Of a DNA stretch of 64,000 nucleotides, positions 1 to 8,653 are shown piece after piece. Numbering within the stretch: the stretch's first letter is position 1; each line of letters opens with the position of its first letter. Origin of the DNA: Alphaproteobacteria bacterium LSUCC0719 (GTDB taxonomy: Bacteria > Pseudomonadota > Alphaproteobacteria > Puniceispirillales > Puniceispirillaceae); contig JBFPJN010000007.1 of the NCBI GenBank assembly GCA_040839025.1, positions 62,001 through 126,000 of the forward strand, in the 5' to 3' direction. A program made the translations under genes and the position numbers. Under the pieces are notes generated by a model. It was not told the DNA's origin. It did not search any database and worked only from the letters and a program-made list of their open reading frames with translations.

Positions 1-714
1 GGCGGCGTCTTCACGCGCCTGATCGACCGTAATACGACCATCCCGACAAAGAAGGGCCAGGTCTTTTCGACCGCTGATGACAATCAGTCGGCGGTGACCA
101 TCTCGGTCTATCAGGGCGAACGGGAAATGGCGTCTGACAACAAGCATCTCGGCCAGTTCAATCTGGAAGGTATTGCACCGGCACCGCGCGGCGTACCGCA
201 GATCGAGGTGACGTTCGATATCGATGCCAACGGCATCGTCAAGGTCAGTGCCAAGGACAAGGCGACGGGCAAGGAGCAGGAGATTCGCATCCAGGCATCC
301 GGTGGTCTTGACGACAGCGAGATTGACCGGATGGTCAGCGAGGCCGAAGCCAACGCCGAAGAGGACAAGAAGCGCCGTGATGCCGTTGAAAAACGGAATC
401 AGGGTGAAGCCCTTGTCCATGGTGCTGAAAAGGCCATTGCGGATCTTGGCGACAAGGCCGACCCGGCGGCAAAGGCCGAGGTCGAGGCTGGAATCGCCGC
501 TTTGAAGGAATCGCTTGAAGGTGATGATGTCGAGGCAATTGCCGCCAAATCGGCAGAGCTGTCGCAATCGATGATGAAGATGGGTGAGGCTGCCTATCAG
601 GCGGAACAGCCCGCAACCGATGCCGAGGGCAGCAATGCCGATGACGGGGAAACCGTCGTTGACGCCGAATTCGAAGAAGTCGACGGCGATGCGGCGGCCG
701 GCGACAAGAAATAA
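1..714 (+). CDS. dnaK: Chaperone protein DnaK (Hsp70), 3' part only
   Basis: The window opens inside dnaK: the frame is open from base 1 ([15 protein letters not shown]...), so the ATPase domain and the start lie upstream. The 237 residues seen cover the substrate-binding beta domain and the helical lid. Recognisable Hsp70 signatures are [16 protein letters not shown] and the [12 protein letters not shown] stretch. The tail is acidic and ends [13 protein letters not shown], close to the usual EEVD-like bacterial tail. DnaK is the cytosolic ATP-driven chaperone that works with DnaJ and GrpE. dnaJ follows 79 bases downstream in the same direction, the classical pair, separated by a strong hairpin. 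Confidence 0.97.
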   Translation, partial: GGVFTRLIDRNTTIPTKKGQVFSTADDNQSAVTISVYQGEREMASDNKHLGQFNLEGIAPAPRGVPQIEVTFDIDANGIVKVSAKDKATGKEQEIRIQASGGLDDSEIDRMVSEAEANAEEDKKRRDAVEKRNQGEALVHGAEKAIADLGDKADPAAKAEVEAGIAALKESLEGDDVEAIAAKSAELSQSMMKMGEAAYQAEQPATDAEGSNADDGETVVDAEFEEVDGDAAAGDKK

Positions 715-731
715 CCCTTCAAACCAGGATG

Positions 732-762
732 CGCGGGGACGGTGATGCCATCGTCCCCCGCG
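732..762 (+). terminator. Hairpin between dnaK and dnaJ (possible attenuator or processing site)
   Basis: Arms CGCGGGGACG (732-741) and CGTCCCCCGCG (752-762) pair over 10 bp with one bulged C and a 10-base loop. Only three T follow, so it is at best a weak intrinsic terminator. In this position it could lower dnaJ expression relative to dnaK or stabilise the dnaK message. The role is inferred from structure and place. Confidence 0.5.
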
Positions 763-793
763 GTTTCCCATTGGTCAGTCTGGTGGCAAAATC

Positions 794-1930
794 ATGAGCA
801 AGCGTGATTTCTATGATGTTCTCGGCGTGTCCAAGGACGCAGATGGATCCGCGCTGAAATCTGCCTATCGCAAACTGGCGATGAAGAACCACCCGGACCG
901 GAATCCGGATGACGAGGCGGCGGCAGAGCGCTTTCGCGAAGCAACCGAAGCCTATGAAGTTCTCAAGGATCCGCAAAAGCGCGCCGCCTATGACCGGATG
1001 GGCCATGCCGCGTTTGACAATGCGGGTGCCGGCGGCTTCGGCGCTGGTGGGTTTGGCGGCGGCGGCGGTTTTGGTGGTGGCGGTTTTGCCGACATTTTCG
1101 ACCAGATGTTTTCCGAATTTTCGCGTGGTGCCGGTGGCGCACAGCCAGATCGTGGCGGGAACGACCTTCGCCATGATATGAACATCTCTCTTGAAGAGGC
1201 GTTTTCAGGCGTTCAGCGCGATATCAACGTAACGGTTCCGGTAGGCTGTGATGACTGCAACGGCACCGGTTCCGCAGCCGGCGCCCAACCCCAAAATTGC
1301 GGCACCTGCGGTGGCAGTGGCCGAATCCGCGCGCAGCAGGGATTCTTTGCTGTCGAACGCACCTGCCACAGCTGTCAGGGAATGGGCCAGATGATATCGG
1401 ACCCGTGTGGCGGCTGCGGCGGCGAAGGCAGGGTGCGGCAAAGCAAGGTGCTGTCGGTTTCGGTGCCTGCCGGCGTTGACAGTGGCAACCGGATTCGCCT
1501 GTCCGGCAAGGGCGAGGCCGGGTTCCGGGGCGGACCTCCCGGTGATCTCTACATCTTCATTTCGGTCGACCCGCATCCGATCCTGGTTCGTGATGGGGCC
1601 GACATCCTGACCCGTATCCCCGTACCGATGACAACAGCGGCACTTGGTGGCAGCATTGACGTACCGACGGTCGAAGGCCGGATGGCACGGCTGACGATTG
1701 ACTCCGGAACGCAGTCGGGACGCCGGTTCCGCATGCGTGGCAAGGGTATGCCGGTGTTGCGCCGCAATACCCGCGGCGACCAGATTGTCGAGGTTCAGGT
1801 TGAAACGCCAACCAACCTGACAAAGAAGCAGAAAGAGCTTCTCAAGCAATTCAGCGAGGCTGGAGATACCAGCCCGGAGACTGACAGCTTTCTGAAGCGG
1901 GCTCGCCGGATCTGGGCCGACGACAGCTAG
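794..1930 (+). CDS. dnaJ: Chaperone protein DnaJ (Hsp40)
   Basis: Co-chaperone that delivers unfolded substrates to DnaK and stimulates its ATPase. The 378-residue product has all class I domains in order: a J domain (residues 1-70) with the HPD tripeptide at 33-35, a Gly/Phe-rich linker (about 75-105), and a zinc-binding domain (about 152-212) with four Cys motifs, CDDCNGTG, CGTCGGSG, CHSCQGMG and CGGCGGEG. Two C-terminal beta-sandwich domains end in the usual region. Length is normal for the family. The ATG start gives the canonical MSKRDFYDVLGV N-terminus. It lies behind dnaK, as in most Proteobacteria. Confidence 0.98.
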   Translation: MSKRDFYDVLGVSKDADGSALKSAYRKLAMKNHPDRNPDDEAAAERFREATEAYEVLKDPQKRAAYDRMGHAAFDNAGAGGFGAGGFGGGGGFGGGGFADIFDQMFSEFSRGAGGAQPDRGGNDLRHDMNISLEEAFSGVQRDINVTVPVGCDDCNGTGSAAGAQPQNCGTCGGSGRIRAQQGFFAVERTCHSCQGMGQMISDPCGGCGGEGRVRQSKVLSVSVPAGVDSGNRIRLSGKGEAGFRGGPPGDLYIFISVDPHPILVRDGADILTRIPVPMTTAALGGSIDVPTVEGRMARLTIDSGTQSGRRFRMRGKGMPVLRRNTRGDQIVEVQVETPTNLTKKQKELLKQFSEAGDTSPETDSFLKRARRIWADDS

Positions 1931-1949
1931 CCGCAATACCGATTTCATC

Positions 1950-1994
1950 TTGCCCTGCCGACAACAGCTTTATAGTCTCGCCGCATTCGGCGAG
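1950..1994 (+). promoter_or_regulatory. Candidate dapB promoter with a hairpin that runs into its Shine-Dalgarno
   Basis: TTGCCC (1950-1955) and TATAGT (1971-1976) form a -35/-10 like pair with a short 15-base spacer. Directly after it, CTCGCCG (1977-1983) and CGGCGAG (1988-1994) form a perfect 7-bp stem with a CATT loop. The right arm overlaps the first bases of the GAGGAGGG ribosome binding site of dapB, so folding could mask translation. Promoter assignment is weak because of the spacer; the stem is unambiguous. Confidence 0.35.
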
Positions 1995-2007
1995 GAGGGC
2001 CGCATAG

Positions 2008-2817
2008 ATGACATCCCCAATGATCAAGATTGGTATACCGGGTGCAGCCGGCCGTATGGGCCGTATGCTGATTCGCGAAATCACCGCCGCGCCGGACCTT
2101 GAGCTTGTTGCCGCGACAGACCGCACCGGCTGTGAGGCGATTGGCCAGGATAGCGGCTTGCTTGCCGGTACCGGGACAAATGGCGTTCTGATTTCAGACA
2201 ATCCCGAAGATCTTGTCGGGGCCGATGTGCTGATCGATTTTTCCAGCCCGGCGGCCAGTGTTGCACATGCCGACATGGCGACCCGTCATGGCTGCGCGAT
2301 GGTTGTCGGTACCACGGGCCTTGCCGAAGATGATGAAGCCGCGCTGGCGGATTCGGCCAAATCCATTCCACTTGTTTACTGTGCGAACACCTCGATAGGC
2401 GTCACCTTGCTGGCAAAGCTTGTTGAACAGGTGGCATCGCAGCTGGTTGATGGCTGGGACATCGAAATCCTTGAAGCGCATCACCACCACAAGGTTGACG
2501 CCCCGTCCGGTACCGCGCTGGCACTTGGCGAGGCGGCGGCCCGCGGGCGCGGAGTCAGTCTTGATTCCGTGTCCGATATGGTTCGTAAAGGCCAGACAGG
2601 TGCGCGCACTCCGGGCGATATCGGGTTTGCGGTGCTTCGGGGCGGAGATGTCACCGGAGAACATTCAGTGATATTCTTTGGTGATTCAGAACGTGTCGAA
2701 ATCTCGCATAAAGCGACCGATCGCGCCATTTTTGCGCGCGGCGCGCTGCGTGCGGCGCGTTTTGCGGCTGCCGCTTCGGCCGGTTTCTATGACATGAATG
2801 ACGTACTGGCCGGCTAG
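2008..2817 (+). CDS. dapB: 4-hydroxy-tetrahydrodipicolinate reductase
   Basis: Catalyses the NAD(P)H-dependent reduction step of the diaminopimelate/lysine pathway, giving tetrahydrodipicolinate for peptidoglycan and lysine. The 269-residue product starts with a Rossmann motif GAAGRMGR at residues 9-16. The substrate-binding and catalytic stretch EAHHHHKVDAPSGTA (about 155-169) carries the conserved histidines and lysine. The length matches the family. A good ribosome binding site, GAGGAGGG, lies about 10 bases upstream of the ATG. Its end faces the end of tdk with only 8 bases between them. Confidence 0.97.
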   Translation: MTSPMIKIGIPGAAGRMGRMLIREITAAPDLELVAATDRTGCEAIGQDSGLLAGTGTNGVLISDNPEDLVGADVLIDFSSPAASVAHADMATRHGCAMVVGTTGLAEDDEAALADSAKSIPLVYCANTSIGVTLLAKLVEQVASQLVDGWDIEILEAHHHHKVDAPSGTALALGEAAARGRGVSLDSVSDMVRKGQTGARTPGDIGFAVLRGGDVTGEHSVIFFGDSERVEISHKATDRAIFARGALRAARFAAAASAGFYDMNDVLAG

Positions 2818-2825
2818 GCCACGGC

Positions 2826-3407
2826 TCAGTCGCCGGCCATGGTTTCTACCCAGTGGCGGCGGCACAGCGAAATATAACGCTCATTACCGCCAATCTCGAC
2901 CTGTGCGCCCTCGCGGATTACCCGGCCTTCATCATCCTGTCTGACAACCATGGTCGCCTTGCGTCCGCAGTGGCAGATGGTGCGGATCTCCCGCAATACA
3001 TCCGCGATGGCAAGAAGGCGCGCACTACCGGGAAACATGTTGCCCTGAAAATCGGTGCGAAGCCCGTAGCACATGACCGGAATGCCCATATTGTCGGCAA
3101 TTCCCGCCAACTGCCAGACCTGTGTGTCGGTCAGGAACTGCGCCTCGTCGATGAATACACAGGCAAGAGGGGCGGCCATATTTTCCGCCGCGACCAGAGC
3201 GGTCATGTCGGTGTCGCCATCAAATACATATGCCGCCGATTCGATGCCGATCCGCGATCCGATCCTGCCCTCGCCAACACGATCATCCAGCCGCGCCGTC
3301 AGAAGCAAGGTGTTCATCCCCCGTTCGCGGTAATTGTGGGACGCCTGCAGCAGGATGGTTGATTTGCCGGCATTCATCGCGGCATAGGAAAAATAAAGCT
3401 TGGCCAT
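2826..3407 (-). CDS. tdk: Thymidine kinase
   Basis: Phosphorylates thymidine (and deoxyuridine) with ATP in the salvage pathway. The 193-residue product begins MAKLYFSYAAMNAGKST, nearly the same as Escherichia coli Tdk, with the P-loop in the first 17 residues. The lasso-type zinc site is visible as CHCGRKA and a C-terminal CRRH. A longer in-frame extension upstream exists but has no family resemblance, so the ATG at 3407 was chosen; a GAGGG ribosome binding site precedes it. The gene is divergent from upp (114-base gap) and forms part of a nucleoside salvage district. Confidence 0.95.
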   Translation of the reverse strand: MAKLYFSYAAMNAGKSTILLQASHNYRERGMNTLLLTARLDDRVGEGRIGSRIGIESAAYVFDGDTDMTALVAAENMAAPLACVFIDEAQFLTDTQVWQLAGIADNMGIPVMCYGLRTDFQGNMFPGSARLLAIADVLREIRTICHCGRKATMVVRQDDEGRVIREGAQVEIGGNERYISLCRRHWVETMAGD

Positions 3408-3521
3408 CGAAACCCTCGTGAAACGGCTGGTCATACTGCCGCCGGGCGCGGCTTTTGTGAATGGAAAAAGCAAAGCTTTATGGGTAATGTCGTAAGACAG
3501 TATCCGAAGGAGCACAGCTTT

Positions 3522-4166
3522 ATGAATGCGTCGAGGCAACCCAATCTGACGGTGATGGATCACCCGCTCGTTGATCACAAGCTTTCGATACTCCGGGATC
3601 ACACCAGCCCGTCACATCGCTTTCGGCAGACGCTTCATGAATTGTCATGGCTTCTTGCCTATCCGGCCTTTGCCGCACTGAAAACAAGCAGCGTCGACAT
3701 CCAGACCCCATTGGAGATGACAAGCGCACAGGCGATGCTGCCACCCTATCCGTGTCTTGTGTCGATCCTGCGGGCTGGAAATGGTCTGATCGACGGATTC
3801 AGTCAGGTCTGTCCCGAAGCCAGCGTCGGTCATCTCGGGCTGTATCGTGATCATGACACGATGGCGCCGGTGTCCTATTACAACAGCCTGCCAAGCGACA
3901 TCATCCAGCGGCAGGTCATCCTCGGCGACCCGATGCTTGCCACCGGTGGCAGTGCGGTGATGGCGCTGGATACGCTTCGCAAGATCGGTGTTCAGGATAT
4001 TGTGTTTGCGTGCCTGGTGGCGGCACCGGAAGGCGTGAAGGCTCTTCACGACGCGCATCCCGATGTGCCGATTGTCACCGCCGCGCTCGACAGGGAGCTG
4101 AATGACTCCTGCTATATCATGCCGGGTCTTGGTGATGCCGGTGACAGGATTTACGGTACCGGCTGA
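3522..4166 (+). CDS. upp: Uracil phosphoribosyltransferase
   Basis: Converts uracil and PRPP to UMP, a pyrimidine salvage step. The 214-residue product has the PRPP loop GDPMLATGGSA, the ILRAGNG segment and the C-terminal uracil-binding signature GLGDAGDRIYGTG. One position in the usual ILRAGLG segment is Asn here; its effect is unknown. The ATG at 3522 was preferred over an upstream in-frame start because AAGGA lies 10 bases before it and because the N-terminus then matches the family length of about 208. The stop codon lies inside a short tandem repeat. Confidence 0.95.
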   Translation: MNASRQPNLTVMDHPLVDHKLSILRDHTSPSHRFRQTLHELSWLLAYPAFAALKTSSVDIQTPLEMTSAQAMLPPYPCLVSILRAGNGLIDGFSQVCPEASVGHLGLYRDHDTMAPVSYYNSLPSDIIQRQVILGDPMLATGGSAVMALDTLRKIGVQDIVFACLVAAPEGVKALHDAHPDVPIVTAALDRELNDSCYIMPGLGDAGDRIYGTG

Positions 4167-4208
4167 TCCACAGAACGGGCTGACCACAGAACTGGCTGAC
4201 CACAGGCC
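4161..4208. repeat. Imperfect tandem repeat (about 16 bp, three copies) between upp and cdd
   Basis: Three units start GGCTGATCCACAGAACG (4161-4177), GGCTGACCACAGAACT (4178-4193) and GGCTGACCACAGGCC (4194-4208). The first contains the upp stop codon. The repeat fills most of the convergent gap between upp and cdd. No stem or T-run makes it an obvious terminator. Confidence 0.8.
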
Positions 4209-4219
4209 GGCACACAGTC

Positions 4220-4624
4220 CTAATCGGCCAGATTTTCCGGCCCAAAGCTTTCCGGCAATAATTCGCCAAGGGTGAATCGCCGCTGTAATCCGTCCGGTCC
4301 TCCAACAAGGACCGGTGTGTCTGCCGCGCCGAATTCGCGAATGCGTTGGCGGCAGGCCCCGCAGGGTGTGCATAGCAGATTGCCGTCACCACCAGCCACT
4401 GCGATCATCGCAATTCGATTACCACCCGCGATCACCATTGCGGCAATGGCGCTTGCTTCGGCGCAATTGCCAACCGGATAGGCGGCATTCTCGATATTCG
4501 CCCCGGCATGAATGGTGCCGGACTCATCAAGAATGGCTGCCCCCACCGGGAATTGGGAATAGGGGGCATAGGCCCGCCCCATCGCCTTGATGGCGACATC
4601 CATCAGCTGTGTTTCATTCTGCAT
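4220..4624 (-). CDS. cdd: Cytidine deaminase
   Basis: Hydrolytic deamination of cytidine and deoxycytidine to (deoxy)uridine. The 134-residue product is the short, tetrameric type. The zinc site is complete: C54 in NCAEA with the catalytic E56, and C88 and C91 in PCGAC. It is the last gene of a minus-strand cluster: the permease gene upstream ends 3 bases before this start. This links deamination directly to nucleoside uptake. Confidence 0.96.
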   Translation of the reverse strand: MQNETQLMDVAIKAMGRAYAPYSQFPVGAAILDESGTIHAGANIENAAYPVGNCAEASAIAAMVIAGGNRIAMIAVAGGDGNLLCTPCGACRQRIREFGAADTPVLVGGPDGLQRRFTLGELLPESFGPENLAD

Positions 4625-4627
4625 CGG

Positions 4628-5887
4628 CTATTCCTTGACATAGGGTTTGCCGATTGCGGCAGGCGGGCGCGCCTTGCCGACAAGACCGGCAACGACAACG
4701 ATAGTCGCGATATAGGGCGCCATTGACAGGAACTCCGACGGGATTGGCGTGTTCAGGATCGACAGTTTCTGTTGCAGCGAATCGGCAAACCCGAAGACCA
4801 GTGCCGCCGCCAGCGCGCCAAGCGGATGCCAGCGCCCGAAAATCATCGCCGCCAGGCCAATGAAGCCCCGCCCAAAGGTCATGTTCTCGTCAAACCTGCC
4901 GACCGAACCAAGGGTGAACCAGGCACCGCCAAATCCTGCGACCATGCCGGCCATGATAACGTGCGCATAACGCGTCTTGATGACGTTGATCCCCAGAGTG
5001 TCGGCGGCACGGGGATGTTCGCCAACTGCCCGCGCCCGCAATCCGTGCCGGGTGTGGAAAAGATAATAGGTCGACAGCGTTACCAGGATCAGCGCGCCAT
5101 AGACAAACAGGTTCTGGTTGAAAAAAACCGGCCCGACAAGCGGAATGTCACCAAGCACCGGGATCTTGAAGGACCGGAAGGGGGACGCCTTGTTGAGCCA
5201 GCGATATTCGGAAAATACCTGACTTGAGACATAGGATGTCAGGCCAAGCACGAACAGATTGATCACCACACCGGCGATGATCTGGTCAACCCGATAGGTG
5301 ATCACCAGCGCCGCCAGCAGCAGACCGAACATGCCGCCTGTGATGACAGCGCAGATGATGCCGGCCCAGCCCCCCATCAAAGATCCGAACAGCGCACCGG
5401 TGAACGCGCCGGCAAGAAGCATGCCCTCAATGGCGATATTGATCACGCCAACCCGTTCACACAGGATCCCGCCAAGCGCGGCCAGCGCGATCGGTACCGC
5501 GCGGACAAGGGTGGCCTGCAACATGCCTGTCAGCGAAATGGCCTTGCCGGCAGTCGCCCAGACAAGAAAGGCGATGACCAGAACAAGCAGCCCCATGCCA
5601 AGCGCCAGTGCTGTCCATTTGCCGCCACCCTTGAGGAACAGCCTTGTCCCGAGAAAGGCCAGCAGTATCGATGCAACGACATTGAACCACTGGCTCGGCA
5701 CCGTCAGGTTGCCAACCGCCCATACATCCCGTGGCCGTGAAATGCGGAAGGTTGAGACAGCATCCCACGGCGTGTCGAGAAGAAGGGCAACAATCAGCGC
5801 CAGTGCGATCAGCACACCCCCCGATACATAGGCGCGCCAGTCGACCAGCCGGACTGTTCCATCATTGTTCGGGCGCGGGTCAGTCAT
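4628..5887 (-). CDS. Nucleoside-type ABC transporter permease (second membrane subunit)
   Basis: Inner-membrane subunit of a BMP-family nucleoside/purine importer. The 419-residue product has about ten hydrophobic segments and the BPD_transp_2 family signature GVINIAIEGMLLAGAFTGAL around the middle. The ATG at 5887 overlaps the end of the upstream permease by 8 bases (ATGACTGA); a GTG at 5914 would overlap more and is less likely. Both permeases, the ATPase and the binding protein are adjacent, so the system looks complete. Exact substrate (purine or pyrimidine nucleosides) cannot be read from sequence. Confidence 0.92.
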   Translation of the reverse strand: MTDPRPNNDGTVRLVDWRAYVSGGVLIALALIVALLLDTPWDAVSTFRISRPRDVWAVGNLTVPSQWFNVVASILLAFLGTRLFLKGGGKWTALALGMGLLVLVIAFLVWATAGKAISLTGMLQATLVRAVPIALAALGGILCERVGVINIAIEGMLLAGAFTGALFGSLMGGWAGIICAVITGGMFGLLLAALVITYRVDQIIAGVVINLFVLGLTSYVSSQVFSEYRWLNKASPFRSFKIPVLGDIPLVGPVFFNQNLFVYGALILVTLSTYYLFHTRHGLRARAVGEHPRAADTLGINVIKTRYAHVIMAGMVAGFGGAWFTLGSVGRFDENMTFGRGFIGLAAMIFGRWHPLGALAAALVFGFADSLQQKLSILNTPIPSEFLSMAPYIATIVVVAGLVGKARPPAAIGKPYVKE

Positions 5888-7067
5888 GATGTTCAGCTCC
5901 GCGTCGCCGTTCACGGAACAAGGGCGGGAAAATCCGGCGCACCAAAAGCGGTGCCGCCACGAAAATGATGATCAGCGCCTGAATGATCCCGATCATGTCG
6001 ATCGACACACCGGCATCGACCTGCATCTGGCGTCCACCTGCCTCGAGCGCGCCGAACAGCAACCCGGCAAGAAGAATCCCGACCGGATGCGACCGCCCGA
6101 GAAGTGCCACCGCGATGGCGTCAAACCCGATCCCGGCGGTAAAGCCCGGCGTGGCCCGCCCCAGCACACCACTGACCTGTGTCGCGCCGGCCAGACCGGC
6201 AAGCGCCCCGGCGATGGCCATGGCCATGACAACCGTCAGCCCGGCCCGAATACCCGCATAGCGGGCAGCCCCCGGATTTTCACCAGAAATGCGAAAGGCA
6301 AAGCCGAGTTTCGAGCGGAACAGCAGCCAGTAGATGACGGCCACCGCCGCCAGCATGATGAAAATCCCACCATGAAGCCGCAGGTTACCATCCAGAAATT
6401 CCAGTATGCGGGGCAATGTGGCGGTGTCGAGGACGGCCTTTGAAATCGGGTCGGAGCGGCCTTCCTTCTGGATAAAGGGCTGCCGAAGCATGTAGTCCAG
6501 AAGGCGAATGGCGATCAGGTTGAGCATGATTGTCGAGATGACCTCATGCGCGCCCGTCGCCGCTTTCAGCAACCCGGCAATGGCGGCATAGATCGCGCCG
6601 ATGGCAAGTCCGACCATCAGCACAAGTGGCAGATGAAGCCAGATCGGCAGACCGGTAATCGAAAAACTGACAATGGCGGTTGCCAGGCCGCCGACGATCA
6701 TCTGACCTTCGGCCCCGATATTGAACAGCCCGGCCCGGAACGCCAGACCGATACCCAACCCCGCCATGACCAGCGGTGTCGCCGCGGTCAGTGTTTCCGA
6801 AATTGCATGAAGTGACCCGACAGACCCATCCGCCATGGCGATAAAGCTCTGCAGGATTGTTGTCGGCGCGACCGATGTCGCCATCATGATCAGGGCACCG
6901 ATCAGCATCGCCAGGAACATCGCCGCAAGTGGCAGGATAAACAGCTCGCGCCAGGATGACCGGCTGTTGATGGTTGGCGCAAGAAGCGCCTTCATCTCGG
7001 CTGACATATCCTGTGACAGCGGCTGCTGTGCAACTGGCGATCTGGATGATTGTTTGCCGGTGGTCAT
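5880..7067 (-). CDS. Nucleoside-type ABC transporter permease (first membrane subunit)
   Basis: The 395-residue product is the larger-loop permease of the same importer. A cytoplasmic N-terminus of about 45 residues is followed by hydrophobic segments and the family stretch GLFNIGAEGQMIVGGLA. It overlaps the ATPase gene by 4 bases (ATGA type) at its start and the next permease by 8 bases at its end, which points to translational coupling. It resembles the YufP/NupB group of permeases. No missing segments are seen. Confidence 0.92.
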   Translation of the reverse strand: MTTGKQSSRSPVAQQPLSQDMSAEMKALLAPTINSRSSWRELFILPLAAMFLAMLIGALIMMATSVAPTTILQSFIAMADGSVGSLHAISETLTAATPLVMAGLGIGLAFRAGLFNIGAEGQMIVGGLATAIVSFSITGLPIWLHLPLVLMVGLAIGAIYAAIAGLLKAATGAHEVISTIMLNLIAIRLLDYMLRQPFIQKEGRSDPISKAVLDTATLPRILEFLDGNLRLHGGIFIMLAAVAVIYWLLFRSKLGFAFRISGENPGAARYAGIRAGLTVVMAMAIAGALAGLAGATQVSGVLGRATPGFTAGIGFDAIAVALLGRSHPVGILLAGLLFGALEAGGRQMQVDAGVSIDMIGIIQALIIIFVAAPLLVRRIFPPLFRERRRGAEHHD

Positions 7068-8587
7068 GCGGCGTCCCCCTGCCGCACACCGGCCATGGCA
7101 AGCCCGATGGCGTTGCGGTCGGCACCGCCGCCACGATTATCGAACTCGGCCGCAATCCGGCCTTCGAACATCACATAGATGCGGTCCGACAGGTCGAGGA
7201 TCTCGTCAAGTTCCGAGGAAATGATCAATACCGCATTGCCACGGTCACGACAGGCGATGAGCTGTTGGTGGATATATTCGATCGACCCGACATCGACGCC
7301 CCGGGTCGGCTGCGAGGCGACAATCAGCTTCACATCACGCTCCAGTTCCCGTGCCACCACCATCTTCTGCTGATTGCCACCCGACAGGCTGCCAGCGCCA
7401 AGAAACACACTTGGCGTGCGGACATCATAGGTCAGACAGGCACTGGCGGCGCGGGCATGGACCCGGCGCCAGTCGATCTGTACGCCCGAAGTGACGCTTT
7501 CATCATAATAGCTGTTCAGCACCATATTTTCGGCGACGGTGAAATTGCCGACCATTCCCGATTTGTGGCGGTCCTCGGGAATATGCGCGATTCCCATCCT
7601 GTGGCGCTGGCGAACGCTGGCACGGGTGATGTTCTGTCCGGCAAAGTCGATGTCGCCGGTGGTCACGGAGGACAGGCCGGTAATCGCCTCGACAAGCTCG
7701 GTCTGGCCATTTCCCTGAACACCGGCAATGCCGACAACCTCGCCGCCATGCACCGTCATGTCGATATCGACAAGCCTGGCATCCTGGCTGTGATCGAAAA
7801 TGCCGACCCCGGCAAGAGTCAGCACAGCGTCCCCCGGTGTGGTTTCGGCGCGCTCAACCGAAAAGCTGACGGGCCTTCCGACCATCATCTCGGCAAGGTC
7901 GGCCTCGGAAAAGGTGGCAGGGTCGCCATGCCCGACAATTTGCCCCTGACGCAGAACGCTGACCCTGTCGGCAATTTCAAGAATCTCGTGCAGCTTGTGG
8001 GTGATGAAGACAATGCCCTTGCCGGCATCGCGAAGCGCCCGCACGATGGTGAAGAATTCCTCCACCTCCTGCGGTGTCAGCACGGCTGTCGGTTCATCAA
8101 GGATCAGCACATCCGCCGATCTGAAGAGAACTTTCAGGATTTCCACCCGTTGCTGGATGCCGACAGGCAAATCCTCGATCCGCGCGTCGGTTGGCACCTC
8201 CATGCCGTACCGGGTGTTGATGTCCTGCACCTGCGCACGCGCGGCGTCAAGATCCAGAAAGTCGGCAGCGGCTGTCGGTTCCACGCCGAGAATGACGTTC
8301 TCGACAACACTGAAGACGGGTACCAGCATGAAATGCTGATGCACCATGCCGATGCCACTGGCGATGCTGTCGCCCGGCCCGGTAAAGACCACCGGTTGTC
8401 CGTCAATGAGAATATCGCCGGAATCCGCGCTGTACAGCCCGGACAGAATATTCATCAGGGTCGATTTGCCGGCCCCGTTTTCACCAAGCAACCCCAACAC
8501 CTCGCCAGCGCGAATATCAAGATTGATATCCTGATTGGCCCGCACCGGACCGAAGCTCTTGCTGATGCCGCGAAGCTCGATATCCAT
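7064..8587 (-). CDS. Nucleoside-type ABC transporter ATP-binding protein with two ATPase domains
   Basis: Energises import of nucleosides. The 507-residue product contains two ABC domains. The first has Walker A GENGAGKST (about residues 35-43), a degenerate signature LPVGIQQR and Walker B LILDEPTAVL. The second has a degenerate Walker A (GVQGNGQTE), a good signature LSGGNQQK and LIVASQPTRG. This asymmetric pattern is normal for the sugar/nucleoside YufO-NupA type, not damage. A terminator-like hairpin lies between this gene and the upstream binding-protein gene, so expression is probably lower than that of the binding protein. Confidence 0.94.
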   Translation of the reverse strand: MDIELRGISKSFGPVRANQDINLDIRAGEVLGLLGENGAGKSTLMNILSGLYSADSGDILIDGQPVVFTGPGDSIASGIGMVHQHFMLVPVFSVVENVILGVEPTAAADFLDLDAARAQVQDINTRYGMEVPTDARIEDLPVGIQQRVEILKVLFRSADVLILDEPTAVLTPQEVEEFFTIVRALRDAGKGIVFITHKLHEILEIADRVSVLRQGQIVGHGDPATFSEADLAEMMVGRPVSFSVERAETTPGDAVLTLAGVGIFDHSQDARLVDIDMTVHGGEVVGIAGVQGNGQTELVEAITGLSSVTTGDIDFAGQNITRASVRQRHRMGIAHIPEDRHKSGMVGNFTVAENMVLNSYYDESVTSGVQIDWRRVHARAASACLTYDVRTPSVFLGAGSLSGGNQQKMVVARELERDVKLIVASQPTRGVDVGSIEYIHQQLIACRDRGNAVLIISSELDEILDLSDRIYVMFEGRIAAEFDNRGGGADRNAIGLAMAGVRQGDAA

Positions 8588-8601
8588 GAAAACCGGCTCA
8601 C

Positions 8602-8641
8602 AAAAAAGTCCCGCTGCCCCCGATCACAAGGGGGCAACGGG
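8602..8641 (-). terminator. Intrinsic terminator/attenuator between the binding-protein and ATPase genes
   Basis: On the minus strand a GC-rich stem (arms 8610-8621 and 8630-8641, 11 of 12 pairs, 8-base loop) is followed within two bases by six T (complement of 8602-8607). It is a textbook intrinsic terminator placed after the binding-protein gene. Partial read-through would give excess binding protein over membrane subunits, as is common for ABC importers. Confidence 0.85.
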
Positions 8642-8653
8642 CATGTTAACGGA

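Noticed and set aside
7064-8587. Damaged second ATPase domain in the transporter ATPase
   Set aside because: The degenerate Walker A of the second half is normal in this subfamily, so it is not a sign of decay.
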